Under the pieces are notes generated by a model that did no database searches, had not been told where the DNA came from, and saw only the letters and a program-made list of their open reading frames with translations. The translations under genes were made by a program, and so were the position numbers. Source: Confluentibacter sediminis (GTDB taxonomy: Bacteria; Bacteroidota; Bacteroidia; Flavobacteriales; Flavobacteriaceae). Taken from it: a stretch of 50,289 nucleotides of DNA. Each line of letters starts with the position of its first letter. Position 1 is the stretch's first letter. Below are positions 33,655 to 42,499 of this stretch, in pieces. The DNA lies in NCBI RefSeq assembly GCF_003258355.1, contig NZ_QKPO01000027.1:1-50289 (forward strand), given 5' to 3'.

Positions 33655-33826
33655 TTTATTTGTTTTCGAGAATATAGTGTCACATTACAGCCATTTAAGT
33701 TCTATGAATTATTGAATCACTTATACCATTCCAAAGACTAGATATAATAATGCTTTTTGTTACAAGCTATATCCTTATTTTAGGATTTAATAGACATAAG
33801 CAATTTAATCACATTCTTATAAATAA

Positions 33827-33857
33827 AAAAGGTGAAAAACCATGTTTTTTACCTTTT
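33827..33857. terminator. Bidirectional terminator hairpin
   Basis: AAAAGGTGAAAAAC (33827-33840), loop CAT, GTTTTTTACCTTTT (33844-33857): a 14-bp stem with one G-T pair and A/T runs on both sides. It lies 25 bp past the stop of the minus-strand T9SS protein gene and can end that transcript. Confidence 0.8.
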
Positions 33858-33881
33858 CCAAAATAAATGAATTGCTATTAA

Positions 33882-36650
33882 TCACTCTATTACAAAGGTA
33901 CCGGTGTTGGTTTGGTTAATATCGTTTACCAACATATATTTATAAATGCCTTTGGATAGGTTAGGGGCGTTGTAAGTTACTTTGTCGCTGTTGTTAGTGA
34001 TATGTTGCACATCTATGGTTCTGCCTAGCATATCAAACACTCTGATGTCTACATATTTGGTGTTGTTTGCTAATGTTATAGTGGTATTGGTTTTAAAGGG
34101 GTTTGGATAATTTATTAACCCTGTTTTCTTTTGTAAAGCTACCATCGTATTTGTGTTTAATGTGGTTTGGTTTGAAAAAGCCAAATTACTAATAGTCATG
34201 CGATATGGTTTGTAGCTGGTGTAATCGTTTATCACAGAAAACACTACTGTTTTTATATTGCTTATGGTGGCCGATTTTCCGTTGGCATCCTTAAAATCAC
34301 TAAAAGGAATACGATGAAATGTGTCAGTGCTATTGGCGGGAATCGTGTAACGTAAACGGTTGTTCCAATCGGTTAATTCTTCGGGCATCAATACCAATTC
34401 CACCGCTTCATTGTTGGCTATATTGAATTGAATGGCATTGTAATCCGACACCCTTAAAGTGAGGTCCCCGGGCAATAAATGTCTAAATAAATTCACATTG
34501 CCTTTTACTAATCCAGAAACGGTTGGCTGTCTTTCAATTTCATACACATCAGCATCATACACTATAGGGTTATTTTCTACATGAAATACATCTACCGTGG
34601 CGTAATCACTTAAATAGTCTAATCCCCAAGGCCCATCTGCTAAATAAAGTGCATCTTTTTGATTGGATTCTGAGGTTGATAATGAGAGACCAATATCAAA
34701 TAAGCTGCCAGTATCTATGGCTAAAGTCTCGTGTACGCTTCCTGTTAATTCTATAGTTTCATGTATGTTAAACCTATTGGACACTTCTGTTGAAGTTATA
34801 TTGCCTTCAAAGGTCATAGACTTGGCATTTGATTTATTAATGATATCTAGATGCACAGCACCGTTTGAGTAGTACCCATAGCGGACAAAAACAGACGGCA
34901 CTGCATTGCTAACTTTGATACTTGATAATTTTTTTTCTGCATTGAGGTTTTCTATAACACTGTGGCATAATGAGAAGAGTTGCATATAAGAGCCTCCCCA
35001 TATTTGGAAATTATAGTAATCGCCTACTGGATAGTCTCCGATATTCCAAAAGCTGAACAATTGGTTTTCTACATCTCCTTTTTTAATGGAAAAACTTAGT
35101 GTATATTCTATCTCTCTGTTCGCTCTTTTTAGTTTTGTGCTAATTATTTGATGTCCGCCAATTATAAATGTGGAGGCATCTTCTAAATACGAATTGTTTA
35201 AACGATCGCATATAATTTTAGAATGGTCATAAATACCGCCACTTGTTTCTGTGGCAAAGATGACTGCTATTCTGGCATCAGCTTGATAATAATCAACCGA
35301 GAATATTTGAACGGCATTAGTAATCCCCAATAAATCTTCTGGACTCGATACAAAAGCTGTTTCTTTCCCTGTGTAACCTGAACTTGGTAAATAATCTTCT
35401 AAAGTTCTTGGCGTTTTAGCACTTGTTGATAACTTGTTTGTTGTTTTCTTATAAAGTTTTTGTGAATCCTTCTTATTGGATATTTCTCCTTTTTTGGTGC
35501 GATTAAAATTTCGTTTCGCAATAAGCCTTGCTAAGTTTCCATTGCTTTCCAATCCACCATCATTTCCAGAAGTCACTGTAGATTCATAACTCGCCATGGG
35601 AACAATATAAAGTTCGGAATTTGTAGAGTCTGTTATGGTTTGATTCGTTGAAGTTCTGTAAACACTGGCCATGACATCATAGGTGCCATAGGCTAATTCG
35701 GTATTTTGGATCGATAAACTCCAATTCAAACCATTAATGACAAGGCCATTATCTTTAGTATATATATTTTCGTTTATGGTAACGGAAAGTGTATCATCTC
35801 CTAACATGTTACCACCCCAAGTCCCAGTTATAATAGGTGTTGTATCTTCAGTTGTCTGGCTGTACACTATAGGTATTACAATAACTCCTGAAACTATATG
35901 ATTTAACGAGCCTTGGATAATGACACCTAATTCTTCCCATGTTTTATCTAATTCGCCAGCTATGGCATCATTAATACCAGCAACATCTCCATTGGATGTT
36001 TGACTGGTAGATGTAAAAGCATATAAAGCAATTATAGAATCGCCATCTACAGATAAGCCAAAATTATTTAGCACAAAGGTTTTTAAGATATCTTCAGTAA
36101 ATCCAAATTCAATCCAATAATCGATTCCACTATTGCCACCATCAATATCTGTTCCAGCACTGTAATCTGAAATTGTAGCATGTCTGGCTGTTAAAATTAA
36201 TTCGTTATTCTGAGCACCATTCAACCAGGCAGTCTGAGATGGAGTTATACCGGATTTGGAATAATCTCTCATATGAAGAGACACGAAGGGCGTTTGGGCT
36301 TTAACGTTTGCTTCAATAAAAATATCTGCAATTAAGTCACCAGAAATATCAATACCAAAATAAAATGAGGTGTTGGGATTGCTTTGTCCCATACGAACTC
36401 TAAAATAATAGACATCGTCTGTGATGCCATCAGTAAAATTTACTGTTTGCTTTTGGGTTTCCATTAAAGCATAGGTTGCGTTGCCTACAAAATCAGTATC
36501 AGCATTGGATTGTTGATCATCATTAGGATCAAATCCATTAAGTTTGATAAGAGATGACCAGTTATCTGGAGCTTTTAGCACTATGGATTGGTTTTGTGCT
36601 CCACTATGTAATGCTATTATAAGGGCTATAAAACGTATAATTTTACTCAT
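33882..36650 (-). CDS. Large T9SS-secreted surface protein
   Basis: A 922-residue exported protein. Residues 1-19 are a signal peptide (HSGAQ). About 20-230 is a strand-rich domain (SFYFGIDISGDLIADIFIEANV) resembling choice-of-anchor or carbohydrate-associated modules; about 260-350 an Ig-like domain (TPIITGTWGGNMLGDDTLSVTINEN..). A Lys/Ser/Thr-rich linker (about 375-420) precedes a large, unrecognised middle domain. The last 75 residues are a type A T9SS sorting tail: LINYPNPFKTNTTITL, VDIRVFDMLGRTI, LSKGIYKYMLVND. It is exported to the cell surface or released. Its promoter region carries the same operator-like repeat as the signalling operon and exopolysaccharide genes, so I infer co-regulation; a role in the matrix is plausible. 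Confidence 0.87.
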   Translation of the reverse strand: MSKIIRFIALIIALHSGAQNQSIVLKAPDNWSSLIKLNGFDPNDDQQSNADTDFVGNATYALMETQKQTVNFTDGITDDVYYFRVRMGQSNPNTSFYFGIDISGDLIADIFIEANVKAQTPFVSLHMRDYSKSGITPSQTAWLNGAQNNELILTARHATISDYSAGTDIDGGNSGIDYWIEFGFTEDILKTFVLNNFGLSVDGDSIIALYAFTSTSQTSNGDVAGINDAIAGELDKTWEELGVIIQGSLNHIVSGVIVIPIVYSQTTEDTTPIITGTWGGNMLGDDTLSVTINENIYTKDNGLVINGLNWSLSIQNTELAYGTYDVMASVYRTSTNQTITDSTNSELYIVPMASYESTVTSGNDGGLESNGNLARLIAKRNFNRTKKGEISNKKDSQKLYKKTTNKLSTSAKTPRTLEDYLPSSGYTGKETAFVSSPEDLLGITNAVQIFSVDYYQADARIAVIFATETSGGIYDHSKIICDRLNNSYLEDASTFIIGGHQIISTKLKRANREIEYTLSFSIKKGDVENQLFSFWNIGDYPVGDYYNFQIWGGSYMQLFSLCHSVIENLNAEKKLSSIKVSNAVPSVFVRYGYYSNGAVHLDIINKSNAKSMTFEGNITSTEVSNRFNIHETIELTGSVHETLAIDTGSLFDIGLSLSTSESNQKDALYLADGPWGLDYLSDYATVDVFHVENNPIVYDADVYEIERQPTVSGLVKGNVNLFRHLLPGDLTLRVSDYNAIQFNIANNEAVELVLMPEELTDWNNRLRYTIPANSTDTFHRIPFSDFKDANGKSATISNIKTVVFSVINDYTSYKPYRMTISNLAFSNQTTLNTNTMVALQKKTGLINYPNPFKTNTTITLANNTKYVDIRVFDMLGRTIDVQHITNNSDKVTYNAPNLSKGIYKYMLVNDINQTNTGTFVIE

Positions 36651-36668
36651 GGTACATTATTTATACCA

Positions 36669-36738
36669 CAAAAATATGATACGATAAGAGCTTGAATTTT
36701 AATTTTCGATAGATGAAAATTAACTGTAGACCAATGGA
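36669..36738 (-). promoter_or_regulatory. Putative LytTR operator and promoter for the T9SS protein
   Basis: Minus-strand half-sites TCCATTGGTCTACA (36725-36738) and TTCATCTATCGAAA (36704-36717) have a 21-bp period. An exact -7 box TATTTTTG lies at 36669-36676, 27 bp further and about 19 bp before the ATG. The site lies between this gene and the end of the LytTR gene, so the T9SS gene can be switched separately. Confidence 0.7.
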
Positions 36739-36758
36739 ATTCTAAGAATGTTGAACGT

Positions 36759-37472
36759 TTACAATAAGTTTAAACGTTTCATAAGTTCTGGTCGGTTAGA
36801 GCGACTTACAGGAATCACATCTTTTTTGATTAATACGCTATTGTCTTCAATATCAATAATTTTTTGAATATTAATGATGAAGGAACGGTGTACTTTTAAA
36901 AACAAATGGTCAGGTAATTTGTCTTCAATTTTTTTTAAGGTGGAATGTACCGTATGGTTTTTATCTTCGGTTTTTATAAGAATATAATCGCCTTTGGCTT
37001 CCACTAAATAAATACTGGGAATATCTATTTTTATTAATCGTCTGTCAATATTTACATATAAATAGTTTCCTGATGATGACACTTCTTTTTCGGAATTGCT
37101 TGTTGAAGACGTTATTTTTAAATCACTTTTTTCTGCTTTTTGAATAGCCTTTTCAAATCGGGGTAACAGAATCGGTTTTACCAAATAGTCTACAATGCAA
37201 TCGTATTCAAAAGCCTCGATGGCGAAGTTGGCGTCTGAAGTAGTGAGAATGGTTTTTGGTGGATTGGATAGGGTTTGAATAAAATCAAAACCTGTAAAAT
37301 CGGGCATGTGTATGTCCAAAAAAATAAGATCCACACTGTTTTGATTCAGATATTTAATAGCTTGTATGGCATTAGGGAATTCGGCAACAACATTCAAACT
37401 TGGGATTTGGGAACAAAGTTGGGAAATAATTGTTCTTGCAGTTGATTCATCGTCTATTATAATACAATTCAT
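36759..37472 (-). CDS. LytTR-family response regulator, output of the phosphorelay
   Basis: A 237-residue regulator: receiver domain about 1-118 (acidic IIDDE, phospho-acceptor Asp53 in FLDIHMPDF, LTTSDANFAIEAFEYD) and LytTR DNA-binding domain about 140-237 (IYLVEAKGDYILIKTED, LPDHLFLKVHRSFIINIQKI, VIPVSRSNRPEL). Last gene of the seven-gene signalling operon, 6 bp after the HPt gene. By position and relatedness it is the best candidate to bind the direct repeats at 15298-15332, 22475-22509, 24160-24194, 36704-36738 and 42977-43012. The DNA target assignment is inference; the family is certain. Confidence 0.93.
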   Translation of the reverse strand: MNCIIIDDESTARTIISQLCSQIPSLNVVAEFPNAIQAIKYLNQNSVDLIFLDIHMPDFTGFDFIQTLSNPPKTILTTSDANFAIEAFEYDCIVDYLVKPILLPRFEKAIQKAEKSDLKITSSTSNSEKEVSSSGNYLYVNIDRRLIKIDIPSIYLVEAKGDYILIKTEDKNHTVHSTLKKIEDKLPDHLFLKVHRSFIINIQKIIDIEDNSVLIKKDVIPVSRSNRPELMKRLNLL

Positions 37473-37478
37473 AAATTT

Positions 37479-37802
37479 TTAAAGCGTGTTTAAATAATTG
37501 GTTATGCTTTGCATAATGGCATCAAAATCACCTTTAAGCGAACAATCGTTGTTGTCGTTAAGGTTATTTTCAAATTCTGTTGCCACTTCATAACTCTTCT
37601 CAAGCCCTAAAATACTAATTTTATGTTTAAGTTTGTGTATATTTTCTGCTGCATTCTTAAAATCATTAGATTGAATACTTTTTTCATAAGCCATTTTTTC
37701 TTCAGGAAACTCCGTTTTTATGATGGCGATTAGCTTGTCTTCAAAGGTTTTATCACCTCCTGAAAGGCTATGGATATAGGATAAGTTAGGTTGTTCGATC
37801 AT
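37479..37802 (-). CDS. HPt phosphotransfer protein
   Basis: A 107-residue single HPt domain with the phospho-acceptor His56 in ENIHKLKHKISILGLEK, where the family reads HxLKGsa..lG. It passes phosphoryl groups from a kinase/receiver pair to a final receiver. Its start overlaps the end of the upstream kinase gene by 17 bp, so translation is coupled. In this operon it is well placed to link the stand-alone CheY-like protein or a kinase to the LytTR regulator. Confidence 0.88.
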   Translation of the reverse strand: MIEQPNLSYIHSLSGGDKTFEDKLIAIIKTEFPEEKMAYEKSIQSNDFKNAAENIHKLKHKISILGLEKSYEVATEFENNLNDNNDCSLKGDFDAIMQSITNYLNTL

Positions 37803-38847
37803 TGTTTTTAAGTGTAAAATAGAATGTGGAACCTTGGTTTATTTCAGATTCCAACCAAATAGTGCCACCGTATAAAGTGACTATTTTTTTTACGATGGAT
37901 AATCCTATACCTGAAGAGTTTGGATTGTTTTCTAATTTTTGAAAGGTTTGAAAAATCTTATCAAAATAAACTTTTTCAATGCCCTTGCCATTGTCTTTTA
38001 TATAGAATTCCCATAAATCGGTGTTGTTTTTAAAACCAATCTCAATAATTCCTTTTTCTTTGTCATTATATTTTATGGCGTTGTCTATAATGTTTTGAAA
38101 AAGTTGTTGTAATCGGTGTTTATTACCCATTACGGTTGGTAATTTTTCATGTTTAATTACAGAAATATGAGATGGAATATGCATTATTTTCAATAATTCA
38201 TCTGTTAGTCTATCTAAGTCAACTTCGTAATATTCAGAATCATTTTCATTGATGGTAGAATATTCTAGAATGCCATTAATTAAGGTATCCATTTTTTCAA
38301 CGTTATTCCGAATGAGTTTGATATTCTCTTGTCCTCTTTCATCAAAGATGTTATTGTAATCTTCTTTAAGCCATATTGTTAAAGCATCGATACTTCGTAA
38401 AGGTGATTTTAAATCATGCGACACCATGTGGGCATAATCACTTAACTCTTGGTTTTGTTGGGCTAGTTTATTTAAGACCTTCTCTTGTTGTACATTTATT
38501 TCTAGAATATCTTTAGTCTGACTGTCTAATAAATTGACCAAGTGTAAGCTACTTAGTTCTTTAATATCAGTTTGTTTTTTTTCTGATAAATCATATATCT
38601 TTAAAGTATTTACCACGCTTTTTAATTTGTCAATAAGCTGTTGCTGTTCTTTAGCTTCCATTTGAAGTTTTTCATTGGCGATCGATAATTCTTCAGAACT
38701 AATTGACATGGCTCGTTGAAGCATAATAAATTGTTCGTCATAATTGTCATAAGATCTATTTACAGCATCAATAAAAGGCTCTAATTCAGGAGGAATCGCA
38801 TTTTCTTTTAAGTATTTGCGGATTTGTCTTTTTAATAATGAATTCAT
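37786..38847 (-). CDS. Histidine kinase without a recognisable input domain
   Basis: A 353-residue cytoplasmic kinase. The N-terminal 130 residues are helical and mostly coiled coil (LEPFIDAVNRSYDNYDEQF, LQMEAKEQQQLIDKLK); HisKA follows with YAHMVSHDLKSPLRSI (His144) and HATPase with QNIIDNAIKYND, KDNGKGIEKVY and GIGLSIVKKIV. No PAS or membrane segment is seen, so the signal probably comes from a partner protein. The FIST gene directly upstream overlaps its start (TAATG), which points to that protein as the partner. NosP-type FIST sensors are commonly found beside such kinases. Confidence 0.92.
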   Translation of the reverse strand: MNSLLKRQIRKYLKENAIPPELEPFIDAVNRSYDNYDEQFIMLQRAMSISSEELSIANEKLQMEAKEQQQLIDKLKSVVNTLKIYDLSEKKQTDIKELSSLHLVNLLDSQTKDILEINVQQEKVLNKLAQQNQELSDYAHMVSHDLKSPLRSIDALTIWLKEDYNNIFDERGQENIKLIRNNVEKMDTLINGILEYSTINENDSEYYEVDLDRLTDELLKIMHIPSHISVIKHEKLPTVMGNKHRLQQLFQNIIDNAIKYNDKEKGIIEIGFKNNTDLWEFYIKDNGKGIEKVYFDKIFQTFQKLENNPNSSGIGLSIVKKIVTLYGGTIWLESEINQGSTFYFTLKNNDRTT

Positions 38848-39980
38848 TATTCGCTTATCAATGTTACAGTCATGGTTTGGTTGTGTAATTGACAGGATAT
38901 TTCGCCATGAAAGGGTGCTATCTCACCATATGAATAAAAACCGCTTACCGTAGTGTCTTTTCCAATAACTTCAATAACTTCCTCTATTTCTTCTTCTACA
39001 CGCTGGTCCAAAACCAATTTTCTTCCAATACAACTCACTAGCATGGCCAGTTGGGGTTTGTTTTCTCTTAATTCCAATGCTTGTTTTGCGGCTCTTTCAG
39101 AAGCATTAGCAATATTATCCACATTGGTCATCATTAATTGTACTTTTGAATTTTCTGGAATATCACCAGCTAAAATCATGGTATTATGAGCTTCATCTAT
39201 ATTTAAAATTGAGCGTACTATAGATTGTTCTTCATTAATGTTTTTCACATTTAATGGATACAAAAGGGCTGCGCCTGGTAATTCTTTGGATTTATCACCT
39301 AAATATTTTTTATAAATATCTAAGGCAGGAAGGTTATCCAATTCATGCAGCACATTTCCTTCAGATTTTGTTACAATACGTTCAGGTCCAAAAGGCGTCC
39401 AACCACCATAAATGGAAAACGTGATTTCCAATGAGTCGCCATAAAAACCAATAGCTACAATTTCACCCTGTTTGGGGTTTTCGTTATAAGATGCTAGCGT
39501 TTTTTCAAAGCGTTCAGAATCACCACATAAAGCACCTGTTATTAATAAATTATCCGTAGTAGCATTATTCATACCTTTGGTTAATTGGCTACCATTAATA
39601 AAACTACCTTCAGAAACCACAAAAACATATTTTAAACCTTCACTCGGAAATTGTTTTATTAAGTCGTTACCAGTTTTAAAGCTATTACAATCAGCGTTTA
39701 AAACGTTTCTGGTTTTTATTAAAAAACTGCTTTTTTCAAATTCAATGGCAGTAATGGTAATACTATCTTCATAAACCGATTTTGAGGTAATGTCGGCACA
39801 GGATGAGCCAAAAACTAAATGACCATCTGGGAATAAATCTTTAACTTCTTCGAAAATAGAAGTGTCTTCCAGTAAATATCGGTTGCCAAAAACTAATACT
39901 AAAGGTTTCTCTAACGTGATATTATCACCAATATAGTGCCAATTTCCACCTTTCTTCTTTGTTAACTGTACTGTTTTCAT
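38847..39980 (-). CDS. FIST-domain sensor protein (NosP-like candidate)
   Basis: A 377-residue soluble protein with FIST N domain (about 25-215: LVLVFGNRYLLEDTSIFEEV, HLVFGSSCADI, KYVFVVSEGSFINGSQL) and FIST C domain (about 218-365: DLPALD-type text, LAMLVSCIGRKLVLDQRVEEE, VSGFYSYGEIAPF). FIST proteins are predicted small-ligand sensors; members next to histidine kinases have been shown to bind haem and sense nitric oxide (NosP). I cannot point to the haem ligand here; His212 (NVLHELDNLPAL) is one candidate. Overlaps the following kinase start and starts 2 bp after the preceding PAS kinase gene, so it belongs to the signalling operon. Confidence 0.88.
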   Translation of the reverse strand: MKTVQLTKKKGGNWHYIGDNITLEKPLVLVFGNRYLLEDTSIFEEVKDLFPDGHLVFGSSCADITSKSVYEDSITITAIEFEKSSFLIKTRNVLNADCNSFKTGNDLIKQFPSEGLKYVFVVSEGSFINGSQLTKGMNNATTDNLLITGALCGDSERFEKTLASYNENPKQGEIVAIGFYGDSLEITFSIYGGWTPFGPERIVTKSEGNVLHELDNLPALDIYKKYLGDKSKELPGAALLYPLNVKNINEEQSIVRSILNIDEAHNTMILAGDIPENSKVQLMMTNVDNIANASERAAKQALELRENKPQLAMLVSCIGRKLVLDQRVEEEIEEVIEVIGKDTTVSGFYSYGEIAPFHGEISCQLHNQTMTVTLISE

Positions 39981-39982
39981 AA

Positions 39983-41959
39983 TTATTTTTTTAATGTAAA
40001 ATAAAAAGTAGTTCCTTGATTTATTTTACTTTCCAACCATATTTTTCCTTCATGCAATTGAACAATTTTTTGAACAATAGATAAGCCTATTCCTGTGGAA
40101 TCCTTACTTTTTTTAAGTGAATGAAACACTTTAAATATTTTATCGTGAAATTGTTCTTCAATGCCTATGCCATTATCTTGAATGGAGAATTGATAATAAT
40201 CATCAAAGTCTTCAACGGAAATATTTATAATACCATTTTCTTTATCCATAAACTTGATAGCGTTGCATATCAAGTTTTGAAATACCTGCTGTAATTTTGT
40301 TTTATAGCCGTTAATTTCCGGCAAAGGTTTAATGATGTTTATTGTTATAAATTCCGGTGTATATAGCATTTTAATTAAGTCTGTCACAACCTCATTTAAA
40401 TTAACAGCCTCTTTATTATTTTCATCAGAACTAATACTGGAATACATTAAAATATCGGATATGAGTTGTTCCATTTTTTCAACGGTTTCCTCAATAAGGT
40501 TGAAATTTTGCAGGCTAGTCTTATCTAATTTATCTTTATTATCTTCCTTTAGCCAGCTCACCAAGGCATTAATACTTCGCAAAGGTGATTTTAAATCATG
40601 TGAAACAATATGAGCATATTCTTGTAATTCATCATTACTTTTAGCTAGTTGCCCTAATAATCTTTCTTTTTGAAGCTCCAGATTTTTAATGTCTGTAATA
40701 TCTAAACTGATAGCTATGGCTCCTACCATCTCACCTTTAAGATTATAATTTGGAGCAACACTGATGAGCCAATGGCGAATCTCACCTTTTTTTGTTTTTA
40801 TTTTTATTTCGTATGAGTTTGATTGACCTTTTTTACGATTTTCCATTTCATCATTTAACTTTCCACGATCTTCTTCGATAGGGAATAAGTCACTCCCAAT
40901 TTTGCCTATCAGTTCTTTTTCCGAGTATCCAGACATTTCACAAAAACTTTGGTTTGTCAATAATATCTTATTATCATTGTCAACCTCAATCAAACCCAAA
41001 TCCATGTTGGCAATAATGTTACCGTATTTTTCTTTTTGTGTCTCTAAACTTTTTCTATAGTTTCTATTAAGGGTTACATCTGTATATTTCCATAAATGTC
41101 CTTTGTATGTGTTTTTTTCATAAATAGGGATATAATCGCGTTCTAAAATAGTACCATTAACCATTTTTACCTCATCACTTAAAACCTTTTTTTTGATTTT
41201 CACAATGTCATTAATTCTACTAACAAAACCCTCTGGGTCTTCAAAAAGTGATTTACTTTGTTCGGCAGAATGAGAGCAATCTTGTCCAACTAAAAAATCC
41301 GGACTTACAGGGATATTAAATAGTTCACAAAATTTAGTGTTGGTCAGTACTATTTTTCGATTTTCATCTTCTAATAGTACACCGCTTTCTAAATTTTGAA
41401 TTAAAATTGCTAATCTGTTTTCAGATTCAATTAATTGTCTTTCGGCTTCTTTCTCTTTTGTGATGTCTCTTACGATGCCTTGCGCTGCTACAGCTATACC
41501 TTGATCGTAAATAACACTGGCATTGATGTGAACCAACAAGTTTTGATTGGTTTTAGTTATAATATTAACATGGAAATTTGTTACAGCACCTTCTTTGAAA
41601 AGTTTTTTGAAGGTTTCTTGAACACGTTCAACCTCATTAGGGGGAACCATATTCATCAAGTTGAAATTCTCTTTATTATGTTTGAAACCAAGGAGGGAAA
41701 CGGCTGCGTCATTCATTTTAAGGATGTATCCAAAAAGATCGATGATGACATAGGCATCTACAATGTTTTCAAAAACACCTTGTAGTTGGGAATCTGTTTT
41801 GTTTAATAAAGCTTGTAGTTCTGAATACGATTTTTCTAACTTATGTTTAGTATCATATAATTCAGCAGCTTTATCTTCCAATATTTTTTCAGCTTGTTTT
41901 CTAGCCGCTTTTTCGCGAGCTAGTGCACGTTCTAATATGTCAATTTTATGTTGACTCAT
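39983..41959 (-). CDS. Triple-PAS histidine kinase
   Basis: A 658-residue cytoplasmic kinase: N-terminal coiled coil (1-55), PAS domains at about 58-170, 183-300 and 312-425 (for example AYVIIDLFGYILKMNDAAVSLLGF, LGLIEVDNDNKILLTNQSFCEMSGYSEKEL), then HisKA with EYAHIVSHDLKSPLRSI (His454) and HATPase with QNLICNAIKFMD, QDNGIGIEE and GIGLSIVQKIV. No transmembrane segment. The H-NOX gene directly upstream shares a boundary base with it, so the most likely input is the H-NOX protein, as in H-NOX/HnoK pairs. The kinase core closely resembles that at 37786-38847, suggesting duplication. Confidence 0.92.
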   Translation of the reverse strand: MSQHKIDILERALAREKAARKQAEKILEDKAAELYDTKHKLEKSYSELQALLNKTDSQLQGVFENIVDAYVIIDLFGYILKMNDAAVSLLGFKHNKENFNLMNMVPPNEVERVQETFKKLFKEGAVTNFHVNIITKTNQNLLVHINASVIYDQGIAVAAQGIVRDITKEKEAERQLIESENRLAILIQNLESGVLLEDENRKIVLTNTKFCELFNIPVSPDFLVGQDCSHSAEQSKSLFEDPEGFVSRINDIVKIKKKVLSDEVKMVNGTILERDYIPIYEKNTYKGHLWKYTDVTLNRNYRKSLETQKEKYGNIIANMDLGLIEVDNDNKILLTNQSFCEMSGYSEKELIGKIGSDLFPIEEDRGKLNDEMENRKKGQSNSYEIKIKTKKGEIRHWLISVAPNYNLKGEMVGAIAISLDITDIKNLELQKERLLGQLAKSNDELQEYAHIVSHDLKSPLRSINALVSWLKEDNKDKLDKTSLQNFNLIEETVEKMEQLISDILMYSSISSDENNKEAVNLNEVVTDLIKMLYTPEFITINIIKPLPEINGYKTKLQQVFQNLICNAIKFMDKENGIINISVEDFDDYYQFSIQDNGIGIEEQFHDKIFKVFHSLKKSKDSTGIGLSIVQKIVQLHEGKIWLESKINQGTTFYFTLKK

Positions 41960-42498
41960 TAATTTTTATGAATTATAAACCTCACTTCTGTGCCATCTTC
42001 TTTGATTTTTTCCAATTTTATTGTGGCTGTACAATTAAAATGTTCAAACGTTTTGTTCATTAATCCCAATCCAAAATGATGCATGGCTCTGCTCGATTTG
42101 TAAATCATAATTAATGAATTGTGCGTTTTTTCAAGAACTTCAAAAGTTGGTAATTCTGCATCTGGATAAATTTTCCTAACTTCAACATGAATATGGTTTT
42201 CTATGGAAGAAAGCATCTCAATAGGGTCGTGGTAAATAGCGAAAAGCCCAGGGTAGCTTTTTTCTAAAACATGAAAAAAATGTTCTGCATACACAAGTAA
42301 TAGATCATCAATTGATATGGAAGTGTTTTCACTTAAATGCTGTAGCAGTTGAAGCATTTCTGAAAATTTGTAAGTACCAATGGAGGTATATGCCCCATGG
42401 GATTCTAATTTGGACTGGTTAATGATTTTATCAACCATTTCCAAACCAAATTTATCTTCAACTAAATCTAAAAATTCAGTAAAAACAATACCTTTCAT
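41959..42498 (-). CDS. H-NOX (HNOB) haem nitric-oxide sensor
   Basis: A 179-residue H-NOX domain protein. Landmarks are the start MKGIVFTEFLDLVEDKFG, the haem-contacting segment SSIENHIHVEVRKIYPDAELPTF with the likely proximal His104 (His102 is an alternative), and the YxSxR motif (Tyr133, Ser135, Arg137 in IYKSSRAMHHF) that holds the haem propionates. Stand-alone H-NOX proteins of facultative anaerobes and aerobes bind NO and adjust a partner kinase or cyclase; the partner here is probably the triple-PAS kinase encoded next. Soluble, cytoplasmic. It starts 2 bp after the CheY-like gene. Confidence 0.9.
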   Translation of the reverse strand: MKGIVFTEFLDLVEDKFGLEMVDKIINQSKLESHGAYTSIGTYKFSEMLQLLQHLSENTSISIDDLLLVYAEHFFHVLEKSYPGLFAIYHDPIEMLSSIENHIHVEVRKIYPDAELPTFEVLEKTHNSLIMIYKSSRAMHHFGLGLMNKTFEHFNCTATIKLEKIKEDGTEVRFIIHKN

Positions 42499-42499
42499 G

